Assembly: GCA_004213955.1 (NCBI GenBank) | Contig: SGZL01000013.1 | Coordinates: 1-32,920, forward strand | Direction of reading: 5' to 3' | Origin: Gammaproteobacteria bacterium | GTDB lineage: Bacteria; Pseudomonadota; Gammaproteobacteria; Magnimaribacterales; AG-339-G14 | DNA length: 32,920 nucleotides | Translations under genes and position numbers: made by a program | Shown: positions 20,566 through 29,821 of the stretch, in pieces | Layout of the letters: each line of letters opens with the position of its first letter | How positions within the stretch are numbered: the first letter of the stretch is position 1 | Notes under the pieces: generated by a model | What the model was told of the DNA's origin: nothing | Seen by the model: only the letters and a program-made list of their open reading frames with translations | Databases searched by the model: none

Positions 20566-20931
20566 TCAAAATTTCTCTTCGTCGACAATTTCTGCATCAA
20601 CTATCTGATCTTCATTTTTCTTTTTTTTGGTTTTCTTTGTCGAAGAAAAAAACATTCCTAATAACAGAAAAAGATAAGGCCAAAAAAATAACAGAACTGC
20701 AAACAAAATATTCCAACCCCAAACCAAAGTTGCTCCGAGTATTCCCAAAACTGGCCCTAGTACTGGAGTGAATGTTAAAAAAATTGAAAATATAAAAGTT
20801 ATTCCTTCAAAAAAAGTATTGTCGATATTAAAAATAAATAATAAAGAATCTGTGACAGCAGTAATTTGAAAAATTGAAATTACAAAATAAAAACCTAATG
20901 TTAAGAGTATCCAGTTAAAGGAAATTTTCAA
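20566..20931 (-). CDS. Hypothetical membrane protein with acidic C-terminal tail
   Basis: 121 aa, about 3 hydrophobic segments, KKTKKKKNEDQIVDAEIVDEEKF tail; overlaps the rraA end by 4 nt. Confidence 0.6.
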   Translation of the reverse strand: MKISFNWILLTLGFYFVISIFQITAVTDSLLFIFNIDNTFFEGITFIFSIFLTFTPVLGPVLGILGATLVWGWNILFAVLLFFWPYLFLLLGMFFSSTKKTKKKKNEDQIVDAEIVDEEKF

Positions 20932-21416
20932 GAAGTCTCCAATTTGGTTTTAGAAACAAGAACGCCACTTTCATCAGCATATACCCAAAATCCTTCATCA
21001 ACTAAAATGCTCCCGATTTCAACAGGCTGTCCTAAAGTGCCTTTGTTTTCCTTCTTACTTCTCACTGGACACGAGCCGATGGCAAAAATACCAAGCGGAA
21101 GGTCTTTTAAAATTTCTACGTCACGAACACAACCGTTGATTATCACTCCCTCCCAAGAATTCTCAATCGCTTGTTTCGCAATCATATCTCCTAAAAGAGC
21201 TACTTTGGAACTGCCATTGCCATCTACCAAAAGAACTTTTCCCGATCCATCTTGACTCAAAATCTCTTTTACTTTGCTGTTATCGTTTGGGCATTGAACG
21301 GTTTTAACTTGACCACAAAAATAATCTTTTTTTCCATAACTTCGAAATTGAATATTTATAGCGAGTGAATCTGAATATTTATCACTAATATCGGGCGTGC
21401 TAAATCTTTTAATCAT
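20928..21416 (-). CDS. RraA/MenG family protein (RNase E regulator or aldolase family); start trimmed to ATG 21416
   Basis: GQVKTVQCPNDNSKVKEIL, GKVLLVDGNGS, WEGVIINGCVRDVEIL, FWVYADESGVLVS. Confidence 0.85.
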   Translation of the reverse strand: MIKRFSTPDISDKYSDSLAINIQFRSYGKKDYFCGQVKTVQCPNDNSKVKEILSQDGSGKVLLVDGNGSSKVALLGDMIAKQAIENSWEGVIINGCVRDVEILKDLPLGIFAIGSCPVRSKKENKGTLGQPVEIGSILVDEGFWVYADESGVLVSKTKLETS

Positions 21417-21423
21417 TTTAGGA

Positions 21424-21429
21424 ATTATA
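21424..21429 (-). promoter_or_regulatory. Candidate -10 TATAAT for the rraA-family gene
   Basis: Perfect TATAAT whose 3' end lies 7 nt before the ATG; -35 poorly matched. Confidence 0.35.
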
Positions 21430-22998
21430 ATGCATAAGATGGCCAAGAAAAAAAATGTAAAAAAGAATTCATTTATCAGTTATGAATTCAGCAATCCTTT
21501 TGAGTTTTCAACTGAGTTGGCTTTAGAAAGATCTGACATTTCTGAGACTTGGCCCAAATCAATAATTAGAGAAATTAATAAGATCAAAAAAGAAGAAACG
21601 TCGGATTCTTCTGTTTCCCGAGTTGATTTTACGAATAAATCTTTCGTAACAATAGATGGTAAAAGTGCAAAAGATTTTGATGACGCCCTTTATGCAGAGG
21701 AAACCCCTTCTGGTTTTAAGCTATTCGTCTCAATTGCCGATGTATCTGAATACGTAAAAAAAAATTCGTCTTTAGATATTGAAGCTTTGAATAGAGGCAC
21801 TTCAATATATTTTAGAAATAAAGTAATTCCTATGTTGCCTGAAATCTTATCAAACGGTAGGTGTTCTCTTAATCCAAACGAGAAAAAATATACAATTTCG
21901 TGTGTGATTGACCTGACCAGGGATGCAGAAATAATAGATTATTATTTTTGTGAATCAGTTATAACTTCCAAAGCACGTCTAACCTACGAAAGTCTCGGCC
22001 CTCTTTTTTTGAAACCAAAAAATAAGTTAGATAAGAAAATTGATACAAGTCTAAATAACTTAGAGAAAATATATAAAGCTCTAAAGGAAAAGAGACAACA
22101 GAGAAAAAGTATCGAATTCAATCTTTCTGAAACTAAACCGATATCAAATAAATCTAATCAGATTTTAAAATTCTCAAAATTGAATAGAAATGAATATCAT
22201 GGGATTGTTGAAGAATGTATGATTCTCGCAAATATTTGTGCTGCTAACTTTTTACTAAAGAAAAAAATTCCAACAATTTTTAGATTTCACGAAAAACCAG
22301 ACCTTTCAAAGATCACAAACTTAAAAGAGTTTCTTGCAAGCAGAGGTTTTAAAAAAAATATGAAATCTAATAACTTTAGAAGTTCAATTCTCACTTGGCT
22401 CGAAGAATCAAAAAAAACAAGATTTGAAGAAATAATCAACATTCAGATTTTGAGGAGCATGAAACTCGCAAAGTATGATTCTACTAATAGCGATCATTTT
22501 GCATTAGCTCTTGATAAATACTGCCACTTTACTTCTCCGATAAGAAGGTATGCTGATTTAGTTGTGCACCGAGGTATCAAAGGTTATCTTCGGGAACAAA
22601 GTAAAAATGGTGGCGCTAGTTTTTTTTACAATAAAAATGAAGTAGCTGAGATTTCTGAGCTTATTTCAGACAAGGAAAGAAAAGCAGAAAAAATTACTAA
22701 GGAAGCAGAAAAGTTTCTCAAGTGTAAATGTGCTGAAAATTATATCGGAGAAGATTTTGAAGGTACGATTGTTTCGGTTTTTAATTTCGGATTCTTTGTA
22801 AAAATTCACAAACTTAATATTGATGGATTTTGTCACGTAAATTCTTTTAAGGGCGGTAGAAGAATTAGATATAAATTAGACGAGACAATTCAAGCTTTGA
22901 AAGGAAGAAAAGAAAATTATTACGTTGGGGATTCAATAAAAGTAAAAATAACCTCAGTAGATATTTTTAGAAAACGTATAGATTTAAAGAAATGCTAA
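21430..22998 (+). CDS. rnr: RNase R/RNase II family 3'-5' exoribonuclease, N-terminally minimal (start trimmed to 21430)
   Basis: VTIDGKSAKDFDDALY RNB active site, CHFTSPIRRYADLVVHR, C-terminal S1 domain; SD AGGA 7 nt before the ATG. Confidence 0.88.
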   Translation: MHKMAKKKNVKKNSFISYEFSNPFEFSTELALERSDISETWPKSIIREINKIKKEETSDSSVSRVDFTNKSFVTIDGKSAKDFDDALYAEETPSGFKLFVSIADVSEYVKKNSSLDIEALNRGTSIYFRNKVIPMLPEILSNGRCSLNPNEKKYTISCVIDLTRDAEIIDYYFCESVITSKARLTYESLGPLFLKPKNKLDKKIDTSLNNLEKIYKALKEKRQQRKSIEFNLSETKPISNKSNQILKFSKLNRNEYHGIVEECMILANICAANFLLKKKIPTIFRFHEKPDLSKITNLKEFLASRGFKKNMKSNNFRSSILTWLEESKKTRFEEIINIQILRSMKLAKYDSTNSDHFALALDKYCHFTSPIRRYADLVVHRGIKGYLREQSKNGGASFFYNKNEVAEISELISDKERKAEKITKEAEKFLKCKCAENYIGEDFEGTIVSVFNFGFFVKIHKLNIDGFCHVNSFKGGRRIRYKLDETIQALKGRKENYYVGDSIKVKITSVDIFRKRIDLKKC

Positions 22999-23702
22999 AA
23001 GAAAGAATTATTACTTCAACCGATATAAATTTCATTAAGACTTTAATTGAATTAAATCATGAAAAGATCGTTGAGATTAAATACAAAGAGGGAATAGACC
23101 GAATAACTGCTATTGTTGATAAAGCCAAAGCGAAAGATGTTCGAGTCTCTAAATCTGATACAAAAGATCTTAGAATATCAATGACTTTTTATCCTGAAGA
23201 GATAAAGAATATAAATTTTCTCGAAGATTTAATCTTCAATAAAAAAAATTTATTCTTTGTGATACTAGACAGAATTCAAGATCCACAAAATTTAGGTTCA
23301 ATCTTTAGAACTTCGCTTGGCGTTAACGTGGATGCAATTATTGTTCCCAATAAAAATTCCTGTCGTCTCACTAATACTGTCAGAGAGGTTTCAAAGGGAG
23401 CTACCGAAGTTATACCTTTAATATCGGTATCTAACCTTCCAAAAGTCACTAAATTTCTTATTCAAAATAATGTAAATATATTTACTTGTTCAGGCGAAAG
23501 TAAGAAAAATTTCTATGAAGCTAATTTTAAACAAAGCTTAGCGCTAGTGTTTGGATCAGAAAATGATGGAGTTTCAAAGACTTTAGAGGAATTGGCTTTG
23601 GAAAAAATAAAGATTCCTATGGATGCAAAATTAGAAAGTCTTAACGTTTCTAATGCTTCTTCTGTTATTCTATTTGAAGTTTTTCGTCAGAGAGAATTGT
23701 AA
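22992..23702 (+). CDS. rlmB: SpoU/TrmH-family rRNA 2'-O-methyltransferase (RlmB-like)
   Basis: LDRIQDPQNLGSIFRT, LVFGSENDGVS, LNVSNASSVILFE; adjacent to rnr as in E. coli. Confidence 0.85.
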   Translation: MLKERIITSTDINFIKTLIELNHEKIVEIKYKEGIDRITAIVDKAKAKDVRVSKSDTKDLRISMTFYPEEIKNINFLEDLIFNKKNLFFVILDRIQDPQNLGSIFRTSLGVNVDAIIVPNKNSCRLTNTVREVSKGATEVIPLISVSNLPKVTKFLIQNNVNIFTCSGESKKNFYEANFKQSLALVFGSENDGVSKTLEELALEKIKIPMDAKLESLNVSNASSVILFEVFRQREL

Positions 23703-24623
23703 ATGCTAGTTCAAAGAACATTGACTAATTCAATAAATGCTGTGGGCATTGGACTTCACTCCGGCAGAAAAATTTCTATAAAACTCCTGCCTGCTGAAGA
23801 AGATACAGGAATAATATTCAGAAGAGTTGACATCAGCCCTCCAATTGAAATTAAGGCAATTGTAAATAATGTTGGAGCAACCACTCTTGCTACTACTTTG
23901 GTTCAAGGAGAAGTCCAAATCTCAACAATTGAACATATGCTTTCTGCTTTTGCAGGTTTAGGTATAGATAATGCAATTATTGAGATAGATGATGTTGAAG
24001 TTCCAATTATGGATGGCAGTTCTAGTTCTTTTGTATTTCTTATTCAATCTGCCGGTATAAAAGAGCAAACTAAACCAAAAAAATTCATAAAAATTAAAAA
24101 AGACATATCTATTGAAACTGATAATGGAGCTTTTGCAAGATTATCTCCATACGATGGATTTAAAGTCACTTATTCTTTAGTTTATGACGATGACAAACAT
24201 AAACAATATTCTAGTAAATCAACTATTGATTTTAATTCCACAACATATTTAAAAGAAATATCTAGAGCTAGGACATTTGGTTTTATGGAAGAAGTTAATA
24301 TGCTCAAAGAGAAAAATCTTGCGCTAGGTGCGAGCGAAAAAAATGCGATTGCCATTGGAGAAGATGGAATTATTAATGAAGAAGGTTTGAGATCAAAAGA
24401 TGAGTTTGTCAAACATAAAATCTTAGACGTGGTTGGAGACTTATATTTGCTTCAATACAATATTATAGGAGAATTTGAAGGTTATAAATCAGGTCACACT
24501 CAGAACAATTTATTATTAAAAAAATTACAAGAGTCACCTGAGACATGGGAATTAATCTCTTCAGACGGAGATGCACCTGAAATAAAATATATTGAACCAA
24601 TTATCGATCCTAGTTCCGGTTAA
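23703..24623 (+). CDS. lpxC: UDP-3-O-acyl-N-acetylglucosamine deacetylase
   Basis: GIGLHSGRK, TIEHMLSAFAGLGIDNAIIEID, KHKILDVVGDLYLL, SGHTQNN. Confidence 0.97.
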   Translation: MLVQRTLTNSINAVGIGLHSGRKISIKLLPAEEDTGIIFRRVDISPPIEIKAIVNNVGATTLATTLVQGEVQISTIEHMLSAFAGLGIDNAIIEIDDVEVPIMDGSSSSFVFLIQSAGIKEQTKPKKFIKIKKDISIETDNGAFARLSPYDGFKVTYSLVYDDDKHKQYSSKSTIDFNSTTYLKEISRARTFGFMEEVNMLKEKNLALGASEKNAIAIGEDGIINEEGLRSKDEFVKHKILDVVGDLYLLQYNIIGEFEGYKSGHTQNNLLLKKLQESPETWELISSDGDAPEIKYIEPIIDPSSG

Positions 24624-24633
24624 ATTTTAAAGA

Positions 24634-27249
24634 ATGTCCTTTCTAAGCAAAATTTTTGGAAACAAAGATATCAAAAGCTTAAAAGTAGCTAAAGGTTACC
24701 TCGCGCAAATAAATTCTCTTGAAGAGGATTTTTCAAAACTTTCAGACGAAGGTTTAAAACAAAAGACATCAGATCTTATTCGCTTTTATGAGCAAGAATC
24801 CAACCTAGAAGCATTAATACCTGAAGCTTTCGCTGCTGTCAGAGAGTCAAGTAAAAGGAATATAGGTTTGAGGCATTACGATTGTCAAATTGTTGGTGGA
24901 ATTATTTTACACAATGGCAGTATTGCTGAAATGGCAACTGGAGAAGGAAAAACTCTTGCTGCCACGCTCCCTTGTTATTTAAATGCATTGACCAAAAAGA
25001 GCGTGTTAGTAATCACTGCGAACGAATATTTAGCTGAAAGAGATGCTAAATGGATGGGGCCAATCTTTGAAGGCTTGGGGATGTCAGTAGGATTTATCTC
25101 TTCTGAATTAAATTTAGCTGAAAGAAAAGTTATCTATGAAAAAGACATCGTCTACGTAACAAACAATGAAATAGGTTTTGATTATCTTCGCGACAATATG
25201 CTTATTAGAAAAGAAGACAAGACTTTAAGAGGTTTAAATTTTGCCGTCATTGATGAGGTTGACTCTATTTTAATAGACGAGGCAAGAACTCCTTTAATAA
25301 TTAGTGGGGTTGCAGAAGATAATGCTGATTTGTATTTGAAGTTAAAGAACGTTCCTAAATCTCTCAACGAAGAAATTATTGACGTTGAAACAAATGAAAC
25401 TTCTCAGGAGGGAGATTACGTTATTGATCTTCAATCAAACTCAATAGAACTTACGAATCAAGGTCATGAAAAAATTGAAGAAAAACTTAGAGAATTAAAT
25501 TTAATTGCATCAAACGAGAATCTTTACTCAAGTAAAAATTTAAAATTACTTGATATGGTAATTTGCATATTGAGAGCAAATTTACTTTTTCAGAAAAATA
25601 CTGATTACATTCTTCAAAATAATAAAATTGTTTTGATCGACTCTAACTCAGGAAGGCCTATGCCGGGCAGAAGACTATCGGGTGGAGTGCATCAGGCTTT
25701 AGAAATGAAAGAAAACCTTCCGATTCAGCAAGAAAGTCAAACGCTTGCTTCAATAACCTTTCAAAACTTTTTTAGACTTTTTGAAAAAATTTCTGGAATG
25801 ACCGGTACAGCAAAGACTGAAGCGGCAGAATTTGAAGAAATCTATGGCCTATCGTCTGTTTCAATACCAACCAACATGCCCATGGTTAGAGATGATATGG
25901 AAGATAAAATTTATTTATCTTTGGATGAAAAATTTGAAGCAGTTGTTGATGAGATTTCTTCTATACATGCAAAACAAAGACCAATTTTAATAGGTACTAT
26001 TTCTATTGAAACTTCTGAAATTATTTCAAATAAGTTAAGCGCTTTAAACATCGATCATAATGTTTTAAATGCTAAGCAAAATCAAAGCGAAGCTCAGATC
26101 ATTTCTGAAGCAGGTAAATTAGGAGCGGTTACCATTGCTACTAACATGGCAGGAAGAGGTACAGATATTGTTCTAGGAGGGCTAGATTCTTCGAATGAAG
26201 AGAAGCAAGAAATAAAAGAATTGGGCGGATTACATGTCATCGGAACTGAAAGACATGAATCTAGAAGAATAGATAATCAATTAAGGGGAAGAAGTGGTAG
26301 ACAAGGTGATCCGGGATCTTCAAGGTTCTTTTTGTCTTTAGAAGATCCTTTGATGAAAATCTTTGCTCCAGAAAGAATAAAAAATCTAATGACTTCTATG
26401 GGAGGAATGGAAAAAGGAGAAGCTATAGAACATAGAATGTTAACAAACGCTATTGAAAGAGCTCAAAAGAGAGTGGAAGGAAGAAACTTTGATATTAGAA
26501 AAAGGATTTTAGAATTTGATGATGTGCTTAACGAGCAAAGAAAAATAATCTATTCGCAACGAGACGAAATTCTTAACAGTTTAGAAATTAATGAATTGAT
26601 AGATTCAATGATCGAAGATGTTTTGTCTTATCAGTTCGATCAACTGATTCCCGAAGCTGGTTTAGAGTCTGAATGGAAAAGTGAAGAATTAAATAATCTC
26701 TATAAAAATGAATATGATGTTGATATAAGTTTCACCAATATTTTTGAAGAAAATGATACTGATCTTAGTGAGTCTAAAAATGAGATTCTTGAACTTGTTT
26801 CAAAAAAATATTTATCAAAAAGAGATGAAAAGAAAGAAGTATTCATTCAAATCGAGAAACAAATAGTTCTGCAAGTTATAGATCAATCTTGGAAGAATCA
26901 CATTAATAGCTTAGAAAGTCTAAGACAGAATATAGGTTTCAGAAGTTATGCTGGGAAAGACCCTAGACTGGAATATAAAAGAGAAGCCTTTGAAATGTTT
27001 GAAAAGCTTTTGGAAACTATCAAATCAGAATCGGTTAGATTTTTAACTAAGGTCGAAGTCTCTGAAACTGCGTCAGGTGATAATGAAAGGAGTGAGGATT
27101 TAATTAATAAAACAAAATCAAAGAAAGATTCTTTTGCTTCATTACTAGAGAATAAATTAGAACCTAATGACGATCAAACCAATCCAAATACTGAAGGCAA
27201 TAGAAGACAAAGACGCATGAAAGCGAAAGCAAAAAGAAAAAGAAGATAA
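24634..27249 (+). CDS. secA: Preprotein translocase ATPase SecA
   Basis: 871 aa, MATGEGKTLAATLP, VIDEVDSILIDEARTPLIISG, TNMAGRGTDIVLGG; no C-terminal Zn motif. Confidence 0.98.
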   Translation: MSFLSKIFGNKDIKSLKVAKGYLAQINSLEEDFSKLSDEGLKQKTSDLIRFYEQESNLEALIPEAFAAVRESSKRNIGLRHYDCQIVGGIILHNGSIAEMATGEGKTLAATLPCYLNALTKKSVLVITANEYLAERDAKWMGPIFEGLGMSVGFISSELNLAERKVIYEKDIVYVTNNEIGFDYLRDNMLIRKEDKTLRGLNFAVIDEVDSILIDEARTPLIISGVAEDNADLYLKLKNVPKSLNEEIIDVETNETSQEGDYVIDLQSNSIELTNQGHEKIEEKLRELNLIASNENLYSSKNLKLLDMVICILRANLLFQKNTDYILQNNKIVLIDSNSGRPMPGRRLSGGVHQALEMKENLPIQQESQTLASITFQNFFRLFEKISGMTGTAKTEAAEFEEIYGLSSVSIPTNMPMVRDDMEDKIYLSLDEKFEAVVDEISSIHAKQRPILIGTISIETSEIISNKLSALNIDHNVLNAKQNQSEAQIISEAGKLGAVTIATNMAGRGTDIVLGGLDSSNEEKQEIKELGGLHVIGTERHESRRIDNQLRGRSGRQGDPGSSRFFLSLEDPLMKIFAPERIKNLMTSMGGMEKGEAIEHRMLTNAIERAQKRVEGRNFDIRKRILEFDDVLNEQRKIIYSQRDEILNSLEINELIDSMIEDVLSYQFDQLIPEAGLESEWKSEELNNLYKNEYDVDISFTNIFEENDTDLSESKNEILELVSKKYLSKRDEKKEVFIQIEKQIVLQVIDQSWKNHINSLESLRQNIGFRSYAGKDPRLEYKREAFEMFEKLLETIKSESVRFLTKVEVSETASGDNERSEDLINKTKSKKDSFASLLENKLEPNDDQTNPNTEGNRRQRRMKAKAKRKRR

Positions 27250-27250
27250 T

Positions 27251-28423
27251 ATGTTAAGTGAAGTTGAAATTGGTTGTGCGACCACTAATTCAAAATACAA
27301 AGAACGTTTGGATTGCGCTGTAGTCAAAATTCCAAAGTCTTCAAGCCTATCTGGAGTTTTTACTACTAACAATTTCAAGTCAGCTCCAGTGAAAAACTGT
27401 CTAAAGAAGTTTTCGCAAAAAATGAGTGGTGAAAAACTACTGGCCATTAATGCTGGTAATGCTAATGCTGGGACCGGTAAAGCGGGAGAGAATGATTTGG
27501 AATTAGTGTTAGATTCCATCGCCCAGGAGACCGGTATTAACAAAAAAAATATATTCCACTTTTCGACTGGAGTCATCGGAGAACGACTTGAGATCAAATC
27601 AATAACTTCGACTTTTGAAAAATGTTTGAAAGTTTTCAAAAGAAATAATTTTCAAAGCTTGGCAACATCCATAATGACTACTGACAAAAAAATTAAAATC
27701 TCAAAAACAATAGTCAAAATTGGAAATAAAAAATTTTCCATCGTTGGCGTAGCCAAAGGAGTTGGGATGATTGAACCAAATATGGCAACAACACTAAGCT
27801 TTGTTTTTACTGATCTAAAAATTTCCGAATCAACCTTAAAAAAAATTCATAAAAATATTTGCAACGAAACTTTTAATTCCATTTCAGTTGATGGCGAACA
27901 ATCTCCAAGTGACTCTAGTATTTTAGTTGCGACAGGTAAAAATTTAATAAAATCTCCAAAATTACTCAGGATTTTTGAAAAGTCGCTACTGAAAATTTTT
28001 ACAGAACTTTCCGAAAAGCTGTTGTTGGATGGGGAAGGTGCAACAAAACTAATAGAGATAGAGGTATCCGGATTAAAGTCAAAAATTGCATGTAAAGAAG
28101 TAGCAAAAAAAATTGCTAATTCACCTTTATTAAAAACTGCAGCTTATGGGGAAGACCCTAATTGGGGTCGAATTCTATCTGCCGCAGGAAATACAGAAAA
28201 TAAATTTCAAGAGAAAGACGTATCTCTAAAAATTGGAAAAATTAGAGTGTTAGAAAAAGGAGAAATTCACAAAAAATATAAAGAATCTTTAGGTAAAAAG
28301 GAATTCAAAAAGAAAAGAATATCCCTTGCTATTATATTGGGATCTTCAAAGCATAGTGCAAAAGTTAAATCATCTGATTTAACTCATGAGTACGTTTCAA
28401 TAAATAGTGATTACCGAAGTTAA
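27251..28423 (+). CDS. argJ: Bifunctional ornithine acetyltransferase/N-acetylglutamate synthase
   Basis: VFTTNNFKSAPVK, NAGNANAGTG, KGVGMIEPNMATTLSFVFTD autocleavage region, SPLLKTAAYGEDPNWGRILSAAG. Confidence 0.95.
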   Translation: MLSEVEIGCATTNSKYKERLDCAVVKIPKSSSLSGVFTTNNFKSAPVKNCLKKFSQKMSGEKLLAINAGNANAGTGKAGENDLELVLDSIAQETGINKKNIFHFSTGVIGERLEIKSITSTFEKCLKVFKRNNFQSLATSIMTTDKKIKISKTIVKIGNKKFSIVGVAKGVGMIEPNMATTLSFVFTDLKISESTLKKIHKNICNETFNSISVDGEQSPSDSSILVATGKNLIKSPKLLRIFEKSLLKIFTELSEKLLLDGEGATKLIEIEVSGLKSKIACKEVAKKIANSPLLKTAAYGEDPNWGRILSAAGNTENKFQEKDVSLKIGKIRVLEKGEIHKKYKESLGKKEFKKKRISLAIILGSSKHSAKVKSSDLTHEYVSINSDYRS

Positions 28424-28949
28424 TCTAATAGGTATTACTCCAGAAGTTATACGAGATGAGGATTTTGAAAATATAAAAAAATCTTTCGAATCCAGAATAG
28501 ATTTAATAATCCTTAGATTTGAAACTAACAAAGAATTCAACAAACATCATGAAAATTTTGTTGCTTTAGCTAAGGACGTAGATAAAGAATTATCTATCAA
28601 TTCTAGGCATATAGATCAAATACCCAAAAATTCAAACTTACATTTAAATTCAAAAGATTTGTTGCGACTTGCTCAAAGGCCCATTTCAACTAGTCTGCTT
28701 TTGGGTGCGTCTTGTCATAATGAAGCAGAGGTAAAACAAGCAAAAAAAATTGGTTGTGATTATCTATTGATTTCTCCTGTTTACAACACTAATGGTAAAG
28801 AAGGCATAGGTTGGAGTCATTTCAAAACATTGTCGGCATTAAGTACTTGTCCGTGTTTTGCTTTAGGAGGAATGAAAAAAGAGAATATCAAAGACTCTCT
28901 TGAGAATGGCGGGCAAGGTGTCGCTGGAATATCTTTGATGAACGATTAA
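28407..28949 (+). CDS. Stand-alone ThiE/TenI-like (thiamine phosphate synthase family) domain, GTG start
   Basis: LLGASCHNEAEVKQAKKIGCDYLLISPVYNT..GIGW..F..L, CFALGGMKKENI, GGQGVAGI; resembles the C-terminal half of Nudix-ThiE fusions. Confidence 0.75.
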   Translation: MITEVNLIGITPEVIRDEDFENIKKSFESRIDLIILRFETNKEFNKHHENFVALAKDVDKELSINSRHIDQIPKNSNLHLNSKDLLRLAQRPISTSLLLGASCHNEAEVKQAKKIGCDYLLISPVYNTNGKEGIGWSHFKTLSALSTCPCFALGGMKKENIKDSLENGGQGVAGISLMND

Positions 28950-29104
28950 TCGTAATTTTCTTCAGAATCCAAAGTTCTTGAGATTACATTTTTTTCACTG
29001 AGCCAATTTGATAAGTCTAATGATCTACATCTCTCCGAGCAAAAAGGTTTAAAGTTGTTTTGATCGCTGCTCTTGAATTCTTTTTTACAGTGCAAACATT
29101 TCAT
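28946..29104 (-). CDS. yacG: YacG, zinc-binding DNA gyrase inhibitor family (52 aa; not in the ORF track)
   Basis: Translated manually: MKCLHCKKEFKSSDQNNFKPFCSERCRSLDLSNWLSEKNVISRTLDSEENYD; CxxC...FxPFCSxRCxxxDLxxW signature; start overlaps the coaE stop (TAATG). Confidence 0.9.
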   Translation of the reverse strand: MKCLHCKKEFKSSDQNNFKPFCSERCRSLDLSNWLSEKNVISRTLDSEENYD

Positions 29105-29697
29105 TAAGTCATTTCTTTTAAAAGATTTTCATGAACTTTTTTTACGTTTATTTCTAATTGCTCTAAAGAATCATCATTGTTGATAACTATCGATGCAATT
29201 TTTAATTTATCGTCTCGAGACATTTGAGCTGAAATTATTTTCTTAACCGAATCTTCTGAAACTGAGTCTCTTTTTGAAGTTCTAGATACTTGCGAATTTA
29301 ATGAAGAGTCAATCAAAATAGTCGCATTACAAAATTCATGTTGATCTGTCTCGAATAATAAGGGTGACACTAAAATGACATATTCTGAAGATGAATTTTT
29401 TAACTTGGATTGAATGATGTGTCTTATTTCTGGATGTAATAATTGCTCCAACCAAATCTTATCTTCTGAATTATCGAAAATTATTTCTCTTAGCTTAGCT
29501 CTGTTTAAAGTTTGATCCTCGAGGAGAATTTCGCTTCCAAATTTTTTTTGAATTTCATCTAAAGCCTTAGAACCTGGAAGTACCGCTTCCCTTGACGCTA
29601 AGTCTGCATCAACCACATCTATTCCTAGATCTTCAAAAATAGCAGTGGCCGCTGATTTTCCTGAGCCTATTCCACCAGTTAATCCAACAACGAACAT
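29104..29697 (-). CDS. coaE: Dephospho-CoA kinase
   Basis: VGLTGGIGSGKSAATAIFEDLGIDVVDAD, LLHPEIR. Confidence 0.97.
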   Translation of the reverse strand: MFVVGLTGGIGSGKSAATAIFEDLGIDVVDADLASREAVLPGSKALDEIQKKFGSEILLEDQTLNRAKLREIIFDNSEDKIWLEQLLHPEIRHIIQSKLKNSSSEYVILVSPLLFETDQHEFCNATILIDSSLNSQVSRTSKRDSVSEDSVKKIISAQMSRDDKLKIASIVINNDDSLEQLEINVKKVHENLLKEMT

Positions 29698-29725
29698 TCT
29701 AGAATGATAACAATAATTTCTTCAA

Positions 29726-29801
29726 TGGTGGAGCCAGGCGGGATCGAACCGCCGACCTCCTGAATGCAAATCAGGCGCTCTCCCAGCTGAGCTATGGCCC
29801 C
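29726..29801 (-). tRNA. tRNA-Ala (anticodon TGC)
   Basis: GGGGCCATAGCTCAGCTGGGAGAGCGCCTGATTTGCATTCAGGAGGTCGGCGGTTCGATCCCGCCTGGCTCCACCA. Confidence 0.97.
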
Positions 29802-29815
29802 AAAAAAGTTTTTGG

Positions 29816-29821
29816 ATTATA
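29816..29821 (-). promoter_or_regulatory. -10 TATAAT upstream of tRNA-Ala; -35 weak
   Basis: Perfect TATAAT placing the predicted start about 8 nt before the tRNA 5' end. Confidence 0.4.
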
